Of a DNA stretch of 64,000 nt, positions 9,401-17,292 are shown in pieces. Source of the stretch: an uncultured Oscillospiraceae bacterium (GTDB lineage Bacteria; Bacillota; Clostridia; Oscillospirales; Acutalibacteraceae); NCBI GenBank assembly GCA_900541905.1, contig UQLQ01000006.1:59919-123918 (forward strand). The letters are read 5' to 3'. Position 1 is the stretch's first letter, and each line of letters begins with the position of its first letter. Position numbers and translations under genes: made by a program. Under the pieces are notes generated by a model, which was not told the origin of the DNA, did not search any database, and saw only the letters and a program-made list of their open reading frames with translations.

Positions 9401-9970
9401 AACAGGATATGGCGCATCCGGAGTGAAGAAATCCAATATACCTCCCCGTACTGCAAACTGACCTGTACCGTCAATTTGTTCCGCACGTACGTAACCGCAT
9501 CGAACCAAAGATTGTACCACTTGCTCTAAGCTGACGGTTTGTCCTTTCTTTAATTCTATCATGCGTCCTTCCAACTCATTGGGCGGAATGGTATATTGCA
9601 GCGCAGCGTCCATACATGCAACGACAACATCGCAGTCATGTTTTAAGATACGAGACAATACTTGAATACGCTGATGTTCATATTCACGGGAAGCGCTTTC
9701 TACATTGCGAAATGTAAAATCCCTTGTGGGATAAATAAAAGAACGCAATCCCATAGAGGTTAAGTCCTGGCAAATTCTTTGTGCTTCCGCTTCATCTGAC
9801 GCCAAAAGCAACGCTGTTTTGTTGGTATCCTGCACCAAGGCATTGATTATAGTTGCTTTATGAATACCGGACAATCCTGTTGCTACTGCAGGCAATGCAT
9901 TGCTTTCAACTGCTTGCCTTAACTGCATATATTCGGGAAGCTTATGCATACCTGCTTTTAAAAAGTTCAT
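6491..9970 (-). CDS. mfd: Transcription-repair coupling factor Mfd
   Basis: 1159 residues, full length. Mfd binds RNA polymerase stalled at DNA damage, pushes it off with its ATP-driven translocase and recruits UvrA. In order: UvrB-like N-terminal region (YPTRDFTFRNVESASREYEH), RNA polymerase interaction domain (ELTVGDYIVHASHGIGVFEG), helicase motifs (LLCGDVGFGKTEVA Walker A; LLIVDEEQRFGV motif II; TLSATPIPRTLNMALSG; QIRGRVGRSSR), then the C-terminal TRCF domain. AAAGGAGGAGGAGC precedes the ATG. Pth lies 31 bases upstream in the same operon. Confidence 0.97.
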   Translation of the reverse strand: MNFLKAGMHKLPEYMQLRQAVESNALPAVATGLSGIHKATIINALVQDTNKTALLLASDEAEAQRICQDLTSMGLRSFIYPTRDFTFRNVESASREYEHQRIQVLSRILKHDCDVVVACMDAALQYTIPPNELEGRMIELKKGQTVSLEQVVQSLVRCGYVRAEQIDGTGQFAVRGGILDFFTPDAPYPVRIEFWGDEIDTMGLFDLESQRRTETVHSVMLAPSVEVLVDHPSELADKIEKHASSLRGKTAPKAKEILQMECDQLRNGRHFHCADKYITMLYDRTATLMDYFSLEDTLVFVSEFHKGKERIRTTQWQWAEDVKEYLEEGVLCRGLDTYSGDWIYIQSQLEKRSTVCLEAFARGTYEVTVRTLLNITARQLSVWGGSIALLEEDLQAMQSSGLTCIVLGGTEKTASNIAADLKEKGLSVVYMPDLSEIPDKGIIITKGALSAGMEFPAAGFGIITHGRHTGKAAAKKRKNKHAQELYSLAELTVGDYIVHASHGIGVFEGIHKINMQGVVKDYIKVRYAKKDTLYVPVTQLDLVSKYIGPREDATIKLSKLGGQDWQKTKARVRSAVKDIAKELIRLYAQRMQAKGHAFSPDTEWQRDFEAHFEFEETEDQLRCIREIKHDMELSSPMDRLLCGDVGFGKTEVALRAAFKCVSDSCQCALLVPTTILAWQHYQNISKRMEGFPVRIELLSRFRTPKQQEDILKRLKRGEIDMIVGTHRLVSKDVQFHNLGLLIVDEEQRFGVAQKERLKDSYKNVDVLTLSATPIPRTLNMALSGIRDMSVIEEAPHDRHPVQTYVLEHDQGIICDAIRRELRRGGQAYYLHNNVESIERVAASLQHQIPEAKVGFAHGKMTESELSEIWRKLLEQEIDVLVCTTIIETGVDVPNVNTLIIENADCMGLSQLHQIRGRVGRSSRRAYAYFTFTRNKILTEVAQKRLSAIREFTEFGSGFKIAMRDLEIRGAGNILGGEQHGHMETVGYDLYLKLLGEAVKMEKGELPAAPVDNECLVDMQVQAHIPERYIENLSQRLDIYRRIAGIKTQDDALDVLDELTDRFGKPPASVQGLIDIALLRNMASQIGIFEVKQRDDYIILYREPMNMEFLEPLIKILKGRVKLSAGNKPYVSIKVTSKESPLQTLKQVLEILISDKKINM

Positions 9971-10001
9971 GCTCCTCCTCCTTTCCTGTACTTCTGTATT
10001 C

Positions 10002-10616
10002 TTAAGAGTTATATTGATTCATTGCCTCATTTACTTTATTCTGTACCATGAGAGCGGCCGCCTGATAGGCATTTTCAATGGCTTGTTCCAATGGTTTTAA
10101 TTCCTGCGTACTGAATTTAGACAGTACCCAATCGGCCAAATCCCAACCGGGATTTGGTTTTGCTCCGATTCCCATTTTGATTCTGGGGAAAGTATCGGTT
10201 CCGCATTGTTCAATGATACTCCTCATACCGTTTTGACCACCGTGGCTTCCCTTCAAACGGATTCTCAACCTTCCCGGCTGCAAAGAGATGTCGTCATATA
10301 CAACTATAACACGATCGGGTGTCAATTTATAGAAATTCATGGCGTCCCGTACAGAATCTCCACTTAAATTCATATATGTCATGGGTTTTAACAGCAAAAC
10401 CCTTTTTCCATTTAAGGTGGTATCGCATGTCATACCTTTAAACTTCATACGGTCTATGGAAACATTGCATTGTTTTGCAATATAATCCAGCACCATAAAG
10501 CCTACATTATGGCGTGTTCCCTCATATTGAATTCCGGGATTACCAAGTCCGACGATTAAATATTCAATCGGTCCTGCTTTTGGTTTGGATATGGATGCAA
10601 AAATATCTTTCAGCAT
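10002..10616 (-). CDS. pth: Peptidyl-tRNA hydrolase
   Basis: 204 residues. Pth frees tRNA from peptidyl-tRNAs dropped by the ribosome. LIVGLGNPGIQYEGTRHNVG carries the substrate-binding Asn and the catalytic His; MTYMNLSG and VYDDISLQPGRLRIR follow. An N-terminal extension of about 17 residues precedes the usual start; AAAGGAGTG before the ATG at 10616 supports the longer form. It lies between prs and mfd in the conserved glmU-prs-pth-mfd operon. Confidence 0.96.
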   Translation of the reverse strand: MLKDIFASISKPKAGPIEYLIVGLGNPGIQYEGTRHNVGFMVLDYIAKQCNVSIDRMKFKGMTCDTTLNGKRVLLLKPMTYMNLSGDSVRDAMNFYKLTPDRVIVVYDDISLQPGRLRIRLKGSHGGQNGMRSIIEQCGTDTFPRIKMGIGAKPNPGWDLADWVLSKFSTQELKPLEQAIENAYQAAALMVQNKVNEAMNQYNS

Positions 10617-10648
10617 GATAACACTCCTTTTTCACACAACAAAGTTTT

Positions 10649-10672
10649 GGCGAGATAGTTGCCTACCTCGCC
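10649..10672 (-). other. Intercistronic GCAA-capped hairpin between prs and pth
   Basis: On the minus strand GGCGAGGTAG pairs with CTATCTCGCC (one G-U pair) around the tetraloop GCAA. There is no T tract after it, so it is more likely an mRNA-stability or processing element than a terminator. Confidence 0.5.
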
Positions 10673-10692
10673 TGACTTTATGTAATATTCAA

Positions 10693-11655
10693 TTAAAATG
10701 TATACATTGTAGATACAGGTTTATCCTCATAAATACGCTCGATTGCTTCTGCAAATAACGGAGCTACCGGAAGCAATGTAATTTTAGGAATAGCCTTTTC
10801 CGGAGGAAGCGGAATGGTATCCAACAAAATTAATTCTTTGATACAACTGTTTTGCAGACGCTCAATTGCAGGACCTGACAAAACACCATGGGTTGCACAA
10901 GCGATAACTTCTGTAGCCCCACCCTTGTCAATCAAAGCCTGTGCACTATTGCACAATGTACCGGCGGTATCCACCATATCATCAATTAAGATGACTTTTT
11001 TTCCACGAACATCACCAATAATGTTCATAACCTCAGATACATTTGCTTTTTGGCGGCGCTTGTCCACAATTGCCAAAGGACAACCCAATCTTGTTGCAAA
11101 TGTTCTGGCACGGGTTACGGAACCAAGGTCAGGGGATACTGCCACATATTCATCCACATTGTCACCAATGCGGTCTTTTAAATAATTAGACAAAACAGGA
11201 GCGCCCAGCAAATGGTCAACCGGAATGTTAAAAAAGCCCTGAATTTGCGGTACGTGTAAATCCATTGTCAATACACGGTCAGCTCCTGCAGTGGTAATCA
11301 AATCAGCAACCAATTTGGCTGAAATTGGGTCACGTGCTTTTGCTTTACGGTCCTGACGTGCATAACCAAAGTATGGAATTACCGCTGTAATGCGAGCAGC
11401 AGAAGCACGTTTCATGGCATCAATCATAATCAGCATTTCCATAATGTTATTATTCACCGGCGCACATGTAGACTGAATAATAAAACAGTCAGAACCACGC
11501 ACAGATTCAAACAAAGAAACGGTAATCTCACCGTCGCTGAAAGTAGAAACCTCGGACTTACCCAAAGGCAGACCTAAACACTCGGCAATTTGTTCTGACA
11601 CTCGAACAGTAGAATTAGCGGCAAAAATTTTAATATCTTTACCATGAATATTCAT
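10693..11655 (-). CDS. prs: Ribose-phosphate pyrophosphokinase
   Basis: 320 residues. Prs makes PRPP from ribose-5-phosphate and ATP for nucleotide, His and Trp synthesis. FSDGEITVSLFESVRGSD, the flexible-loop region YARQDRKAKARDPISAKLVA, LHVPQIQGFF and the PRPP-binding VILIDDMVDTAGT are all present. A GGGGGA ribosome binding site lies just before the ATG. It sits between glmU and pth in the expected operon order. Confidence 0.97.
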   Translation of the reverse strand: MNIHGKDIKIFAANSTVRVSEQIAECLGLPLGKSEVSTFSDGEITVSLFESVRGSDCFIIQSTCAPVNNNIMEMLIMIDAMKRASAARITAVIPYFGYARQDRKAKARDPISAKLVADLITTAGADRVLTMDLHVPQIQGFFNIPVDHLLGAPVLSNYLKDRIGDNVDEYVAVSPDLGSVTRARTFATRLGCPLAIVDKRRQKANVSEVMNIIGDVRGKKVILIDDMVDTAGTLCNSAQALIDKGGATEVIACATHGVLSGPAIERLQNSCIKELILLDTIPLPPEKAIPKITLLPVAPLFAEAIERIYEDKPVSTMYTF

Positions 11656-11727
11656 TCGTAAAATCCCCCTATTAACATATAAGGCTCCGTTTTTCGAAGC
11701 AAATCATTAATATATCTTTCTGTTTCA

Positions 11728-12771
11728 TCAGTTACCTTGAATGGTACTAAATGGTGCAGGCGATTGATGATCTTCCAATCTACAAGCAATGCAATGTACG
11801 TTATGCAGTGTAATGTCATTTCCAACGATACTATCACTCACCACGGTATTAGGACCAATGATGCAGCTATCTCCAATGGTTGTATTCCCGATTAATATCG
11901 TCGTTGGTAAAATGCGGTTTCCTTTTCCCAATGTAACATTAGGACCTATCACCACACCATCTGTACAAGGAATTTCCACTCCGTTTTGCATATGCTGCTT
12001 TAAAATAAGCTCCCGTGCAATGACATTCAAATGATTCAGCTGCATACAATCATTGGCACCCAGCACAGCATTTGCATTATTGGCCGTATAAGCACCGGCC
12101 TTTTTACCCGCTTTGAGCAGCAATTGAATCGCATCCGGCAGATAATATTCCCCCTGTGCATTGCAGTTATCTATATTGTATAGCACAGACAACAAATCGT
12201 CAATGTGAAACCAGTATGCACCGGAGTTTACCTCTTTTATTTTTAAGGTTTCATCATCTGCATCTTTTTGTTCTACAATAGCAGTCAATGCGCCTGTTTG
12301 ATGATTGCGCACTACGCGACCGTAACCTGTTGCGTCCTCCAGCGTTGCCGCAATGACAGTAACAGCATTCTGTTCCTTTTTATGCTGTTCATAAGAAGCT
12401 CTGATAACCGCTTCGTCCACAAGCGGTGCATCTCCGTTTAAAATTAAGACATCACCGCCGCTGTGTTCCTTTAAAAATGCATCTGCCATCATAACGGCAT
12501 GAGCAGTTCCCTTACGTTCACTTTGATATGCAAAACAAATATGATGATATTGTTCTTCCTGTTCTTTCAACTCATCCAGATAATTCTCTACACATTCATG
12601 CATAAATCCGGACACCACGCAAAGATTCTCCAAATCAGCCTTTAAAACAGCATCTACCACCCACTTCAGCATTGGCTGAAACAATACCTGTGATAACACT
12701 TTTGGCTTATTGGATTTCATGCGTTTACCCTCACCGCCGGCAAGGATAATCGCACAGTCTAAATTTGCCAT
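11728..12771 (-). CDS. glmU: UDP-N-acetylglucosamine pyrophosphorylase, short GlmU form
   Basis: 347 residues, about 100 shorter than bifunctional GlmU. The nucleotidyltransferase domain is complete (residues about 1-230: ILAGGEGKRMKSNKPKVL, ERKGTAHAVM, LILNGDAPLV, GYGRVVR, VNSGAYWF) and should make UDP-GlcNAc from UTP and GlcNAc-1-P. The left-handed beta-helix (GVVIGPNVTLGKGNRI, NTTIGDSCIIGPNTVV) stops after a few coils at PFSTIQGN, before the region that carries the acetyltransferase catalytic His and acetyl-CoA site. So the GlcN-1-P acetyltransferase step must be done elsewhere or is lost. First gene of the operon, with its own promoter. Confidence 0.9.
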   Translation of the reverse strand: MANLDCAIILAGGEGKRMKSNKPKVLSQVLFQPMLKWVVDAVLKADLENLCVVSGFMHECVENYLDELKEQEEQYHHICFAYQSERKGTAHAVMMADAFLKEHSGGDVLILNGDAPLVDEAVIRASYEQHKKEQNAVTVIAATLEDATGYGRVVRNHQTGALTAIVEQKDADDETLKIKEVNSGAYWFHIDDLLSVLYNIDNCNAQGEYYLPDAIQLLLKAGKKAGAYTANNANAVLGANDCMQLNHLNVIARELILKQHMQNGVEIPCTDGVVIGPNVTLGKGNRILPTTILIGNTTIGDSCIIGPNTVVSDSIVGNDITLHNVHCIACRLEDHQSPAPFSTIQGN

Positions 12772-13074
12772 AGTTCATCCTCCAAACAAAGAATGATTCT
12801 TCGTTCTGTATATTTATCTTTTTATTAAAGATAGAAAGCTGTACCTTTTAACTTAACTATTATCTCAATAACCGCACAATTTTTCAAGCCCAAACCAACA
12901 CTTTTCTCGTAAATTTTTGAAATATTAAAAAAACGATAAAAATCTATGGAAAATTTTTCTGAAATTTGATATAATAGTTAATATAGATGTGTAAAAATAA
13001 TAAAATTTTGTAGAATTCGCACAAACCCCAATGATTCAACAAAATAACAAAAAATGTATGGGAGGACTTAAAAT
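12772..13074. other. Divergent intergenic region glmU / ppdK
   Basis: 303 bases without a gene. It holds the glmU promoter on the minus strand. On the plus strand a TATAAT at 12970-12975, with a weak TGGAAA 18 bases upstream, is the likely ppdK promoter; that leaves a 5' leader of about 95 bases. No riboswitch-like structure seen. Confidence 0.5.
12859..12887 (-). promoter_or_regulatory. SigA-type promoter of the glmU-prs-pth-mfd operon
   Basis: Minus strand TTGAAA (12887-12882), 17-base spacer, GATAAT (12864-12859), about 90 bases before the glmU ATG. Confidence 0.65.
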
Positions 13075-15702
13075 ATGGCACATAAATATGTTTATCTGTT
13101 TTCTGAAGGAAATGGCACCATGAGGGAGTTATTGGGAGGAAAAGGTGCAAACCTTGCAGAAATGACCGTACTTGGAATGCCGGTTCCTCAAGGTTTTACC
13201 ATTTCAACCGAAGCATGTACGCAATATTACGAAGACGGTCGTCAAATTAACGATGAAATTCAAGCTCAAATCTATGAGTACTTATCTAAAATGGAAACCA
13301 TTTGCGAAAAAAAATTCGGCGACCCGTCCAATCCTTTATTGGTATCTGTTCGCTCGGGAGCAAGAGCTTCTATGCCGGGAATGATGGACACCATCCTAAA
13401 TTTAGGTTTAAACGATACTGTCGTGGAAGGATTGGCCACTTTTACGGAAAATCCTCGTTTTGCATATGATTCCTACCGTCGTTTTATTCAAATGTTCTCC
13501 GATGTTGTAATGGAATTACCCAAAAGTGCTTTTGAAGACATGATTGACGCCAAGAAAAAGGAAAAGGGCGTTATTCATGACACAGAGCTTACCGCAGATG
13601 ATTTAAAAGATTTGGTTGCACAATTTAAAGCCTTTTATCATAAACAAAAAGGCGAACCATTTCCCAACGAACCTCGCACTCAGCTTCTGGAAGCCATTAA
13701 AGCTGTATTTCGCTCTTGGGATAATCCAAGAGCAAACGTATATCGCCGTATGAATGAAATTCCTTACAGCTGGGGAACCGCTGTAAACGTACAGGCAATG
13801 GTATTCGGCAATGCAGGCAATACATCCGGTACCGGCGTAGCATTTACCCGCGACCCTGCCACAGGTGAAAAGAAACTGTTTGGCGAATACTTAATGAATG
13901 CACAAGGAGAAGACGTTGTTGCCGGTATTCGTACTCCTGAACCTATCTCCCATCTAAAAGACACCATGCCTGAAATTTACGAACAATTTTCCACAATCGC
14001 GCAAACTTTAGAGGACCATTATGCCGACATGCAGGATATGGAATTTACCATTGAACACGGCAAATTGTATATGCTGCAAACAAGAAACGGAAAAAGAACG
14101 GCAGCAGCAGCTTTAAAAATTGCAGTTGATTTGGTCGATGAAGGAAAAATCACAGAAAAAGACGCCGTACTTCGCGTGGAACCAAAACAGTTGGATTCTT
14201 TATTACACCCTCAATTTGATGCAAAAGCATTAAAAGCAGCAACGCCAATCGGGAAAGGTCTTGCCGCTTCACCGGGTGCTGCATGCGGACGTATTGTCTT
14301 TACAGCTGAAGATGCAAAAGATTGGGCAAATAAAGGTGAAAAAGTAATTTTAGTGCGTTTGGAAACATCTCCGGAAGATATTGAAGGTATGTCTGCTGCA
14401 CAAGGTATTTTAACTGTGCGCGGAGGTATGACCTCCCACGCCGCAGTTGTCGCCCGCGGCATGGGTACATGTTGTGTATCGGGCTGCGGAGAGATTACAG
14501 TAGACTATGAAGCAAAACAATTTACATTAGGCGGAAAAGCCTATCACGAAGGAGACTATATTTCTTTAGACGGTTCCACCGGAGCCGTTTACGGTCAGGC
14601 TTTGCCTACAGTAGAAGCCTCTATTTCAGGGGATTTCAGTCGCTTTATGCAATGGGCTGACAGCGCTCGCCGCCTAAAAGTGTATGCAAATGCAGATAAT
14701 CCTCATGATGCAAAGCAAGCACGCAGTTTTGGCGCCGAAGGAATTGGATTGTGCCGCACAGAGCATATGTTTTTTGAGACTGACCGCATCAAAGCCATGC
14801 GCGAAATGATTGTTGCTACCACTACTCAGGAAAGAAAAGAAGCGCTTGAAAAATTATTGCCTTACCAACAAAAAGATTTTGAAGGAATTTATCAAGCAAT
14901 GGAAGGCGCCCCTGTGGTCATTCGTTTTCTGGACCCACCGCTGCATGAATTCTTGCCTACAAAAGAAGATGATATTCTTCAAATTGCTGAAGAGCTGCAT
15001 GTAACTGCTGCTCACTTGAAAGATGTGATTGCAAGCCTGCACGAATTTAATCCAATGATGGGACATCGCGGATGCCGTTTGGCAGTCTCTTACCCTGAAA
15101 TTGCACAAATGCAGACAAAGGCTGTCATACAAGCGGCAATTGCGGTTATGAAACAAAATCCAAATATCCGTATTACTCCTGAAATTATGATTCCACTGGT
15201 AGGTGAAGAAAAAGAACTAAAATTTGTAAAAGATATTGTTACAGCAACCGCTGACCAATTAATTGCCGACAGTGGTATAGAGATGACATATCTGGTTGGT
15301 ACTATGATAGAAGTTCCTCGTGCTGCTTTAACCGCAGATAAAATTGCCAAAGAAGCAGAATTTTTCAGTTTTGGCACCAACGACCTAACGCAAATGACAT
15401 TTGGTTTTAGCCGAGACGACGCCGGAAAATTCTTAAATGATTACTATGAGCACAAAATATTTGAATTTGACCCATTTGCAAAGCTAGACCAGACCGGTGT
15501 TGGACAATTAGTGGAGCTGGCTGCAAAGTTAGCACGTATTACCAGACCGGATATCTCACTGGGAATTTGCGGTGAGCATGGCGGAGATCCTTCTTCTGTT
15601 GAATTCTTCCACAAAGCGGGACTGAACTATGTTTCCTGTTCCCCATTCCGTGTTCCAATTGCACGTTTAGCAGCCGCACAGGCCGCTATTCGTAATCCAT
15701 GA
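13075..15702 (+). CDS. ppdK: Pyruvate, phosphate dikinase
   Basis: 875 residues, full length. It interconverts pyruvate, ATP and Pi with PEP, AMP and PPi, and in anaerobes can run glycolytically or replenish PEP. The N-terminal ATP-grasp domain (KGANLAEMTVLGMPVPQGF; SVRSGARASMPGMMDTILN) is followed by the swivelling His domain (GGMTSHAAVVARGMG, catalytic His) and the PEP-binding TIM barrel (GIGLCRTEHMFF; FGTNDLTQMTFGFSRDD; GICGEHGGDP). GGGAGG precedes the ATG. Monocistronic, with a terminator downstream. No PPDK regulatory protein gene lies nearby. Confidence 0.97.
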   Translation: MAHKYVYLFSEGNGTMRELLGGKGANLAEMTVLGMPVPQGFTISTEACTQYYEDGRQINDEIQAQIYEYLSKMETICEKKFGDPSNPLLVSVRSGARASMPGMMDTILNLGLNDTVVEGLATFTENPRFAYDSYRRFIQMFSDVVMELPKSAFEDMIDAKKKEKGVIHDTELTADDLKDLVAQFKAFYHKQKGEPFPNEPRTQLLEAIKAVFRSWDNPRANVYRRMNEIPYSWGTAVNVQAMVFGNAGNTSGTGVAFTRDPATGEKKLFGEYLMNAQGEDVVAGIRTPEPISHLKDTMPEIYEQFSTIAQTLEDHYADMQDMEFTIEHGKLYMLQTRNGKRTAAAALKIAVDLVDEGKITEKDAVLRVEPKQLDSLLHPQFDAKALKAATPIGKGLAASPGAACGRIVFTAEDAKDWANKGEKVILVRLETSPEDIEGMSAAQGILTVRGGMTSHAAVVARGMGTCCVSGCGEITVDYEAKQFTLGGKAYHEGDYISLDGSTGAVYGQALPTVEASISGDFSRFMQWADSARRLKVYANADNPHDAKQARSFGAEGIGLCRTEHMFFETDRIKAMREMIVATTTQERKEALEKLLPYQQKDFEGIYQAMEGAPVVIRFLDPPLHEFLPTKEDDILQIAEELHVTAAHLKDVIASLHEFNPMMGHRGCRLAVSYPEIAQMQTKAVIQAAIAVMKQNPNIRITPEIMIPLVGEEKELKFVKDIVTATADQLIADSGIEMTYLVGTMIEVPRAALTADKIAKEAEFFSFGTNDLTQMTFGFSRDDAGKFLNDYYEHKIFEFDPFAKLDQTGVGQLVELAAKLARITRPDISLGICGEHGGDPSSVEFFHKAGLNYVSCSPFRVPIARLAAAQAAIRNP

Positions 15703-15755
15703 TGACACATTATTATATTTGATTTATGTAAAAGTCAGAAAAATGATAACTATAT

Positions 15756-15796
15756 AAAAAGAGACCTGTGTTTATGTAACCACAGGTCTCTTTTGT
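15756..15796 (+). terminator. ppdK terminator
   Basis: GAGACCTGTG pairs with CACAGGTCTC over a 10-base loop, followed by TTTTGTTT. Confidence 0.9.
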
Positions 15797-16476
15797 TTAT
15801 GGCATCTTTGACATCTTGAACACAGAAAGGTGATGAATAGAACATGATATATAAGTGACAGAACCAATATACATATCTCAAAATACACATATCACTGTGT
15901 TTTGGAATGATAGATGTTAAAAATAGGCACCACCAGCCAGATTATAGTCGTGTGATTTAGATTATGAGCTGAATATTTTAATATGGAAAAATGAATATTC
16001 ATTTTACACTGTTGAAAATGGTCACAAAATATTGTAATTTATTAGAAATTATGTTAAAGTATACCTTTTCAAATTTACTATTATTGTAAAAAAAGAATTA
16101 AAAAGTGCCGTTTTTACTGCTTTTTCATCACAAAAACTAATATTAAAAGCTTTTTGTTAAAGTATACCTATTAAAATACATATTATAAATAAAATTTTAT
16201 AGAAATAGACAATCTATATATTTTTTTGTGTAAAAGATATATAGGCTAATATAACACTTTTTATCTTTTTTATGTATTTTTTTGTTATATTCGGTAGTAT
16301 GGATTCTATTTATCATCCTGATATATGGAAAGCGACATCTCATGTTGAAAAAAACTCTATTTAAAGATATAATATAATAAATGTTTCTTTTCATCATTGA
16401 ATCTCAACGTGATAAAAATATATTGCGTTAATATACTCACCTAGTCCGGGTAACATTATGCAAAGGAGACCAATCT
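15797..16476. other. Long AT-rich intergenic region before the LytTR regulator
   Basis: 680 bases with no convincing gene. It contains a perfect 18-bp palindrome, AAAATGAATATTCATTTT (15987-16004), and two perfect copies of a 15-mer (16052-16066 and 16155-16169). AT-rich -10-like boxes occur near 16365. The length and the repeats suggest a complex control region for the LytTR cassette. Confidence 0.5.
16052..16169 (+). repeat. 15-bp perfect direct repeat pair
   Basis: TGTTAAAGTATACCT occurs at 16052-16066 and 16155-16169, start to start 103 bases, close to ten helical turns. LytTR-family regulators usually bind direct repeats containing GTT, so these are candidate binding sites, though they lie more than 300 bases from the gene. 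Confidence 0.55.
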
Positions 16477-17202
16477 ATGCGAATAGCACTGTGTGACGAT
16501 AATGAGCAAGATCTGAACTATTACTCAGATTTAATATGTACCTTAGCAAAAGAAAAAAATATTGCAATTGAAGTTGTTCGATTTGAAACAGGAGAACAAG
16601 CGCTATTCCATATTTCCAATAACGAAAAACCAATCGATATTTTATTGTTGGATGTTCATATGCCCGGAATCAATGGCATTGAAACCGGATTAAAACTGCG
16701 CCAAGCTCCCTTCCACTTTCATGGAGAAATTATTTTTGTAACCGTCTCTTCGGATTATGCAATCCAAGCATTTGATGTACAAGCATTTCATTATATCGTC
16801 AAAGGAATTACCTCCACGGAAAAAACAAATGCTATTTTGACCAATGCGCTGAAAAAAGCTATAGAAAAAGAGCAGGAATTTATATTGTTAAAAGGAATTG
16901 GAGAATATCGTAACATTCCTATTCAGTCCATTTATTATTTTGAGGTATTCCAGCGTATTATCACGGTTCATTATGATAATAACGAACAATTCGAATTCTA
17001 TTCTTCTATCGGAAAGCTGGAAATCACTGTTTTACCGAAAGGATTTTTACGAATACATCGTTCCTTTATTGTTTCGGTTCCTCAAATTAAAACATTTAAT
17101 TCTACATCTTTAACCTTAATGAACGGAAAAGAGCTGCCTGTTGGAAGAAAGTATTTACCAAACTTAAAAATGGCCTTTCAAACTCCAGAAAATGTTATTT
17201 AA
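16477..17202 (+). CDS. LytTR-family response regulator (orphan)
   Basis: 241 residues. The N-terminal receiver domain has acidic residues at 7-8 (CDDNE), the phospho-acceptor Asp59 in ILLLDVHMPG, and the conserved Thr and Lys (FVTVSSDYA; YIVKGI). The C-terminal LytTR DNA-binding domain (about 140-235) has IYYFEVFQRIITVHY, GFLRIHRSFIVSV and the ending GKELPVGRKYLPNL. This is the AgrA/LytR/VirR architecture. No histidine kinase gene is adjacent, which is unusual. AAAGGAG precedes the ATG. The following two genes form a likely operon or target set. Confidence 0.93.
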   Translation: MRIALCDDNEQDLNYYSDLICTLAKEKNIAIEVVRFETGEQALFHISNNEKPIDILLLDVHMPGINGIETGLKLRQAPFHFHGEIIFVTVSSDYAIQAFDVQAFHYIVKGITSTEKTNAILTNALKKAIEKEQEFILLKGIGEYRNIPIQSIYYFEVFQRIITVHYDNNEQFEFYSSIGKLEITVLPKGFLRIHRSFIVSVPQIKTFNSTSLTLMNGKELPVGRKYLPNLKMAFQTPENVI

Positions 17203-17292
17203 TGCATTACATTGTTGTTTACTTCAAAACACTATTGTAATGAGTGTAAATAATATATGATATAAATGTAAAGAAAGGCGGTGATACAGGTA

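Noticed and set aside
11652..11837. Reverse frame between glmU and prs ending in GGFYE
   Set aside because: Mostly overlaps glmU in another frame and has no ribosome binding site; kept only as a possible remnant in the GlmU finding.
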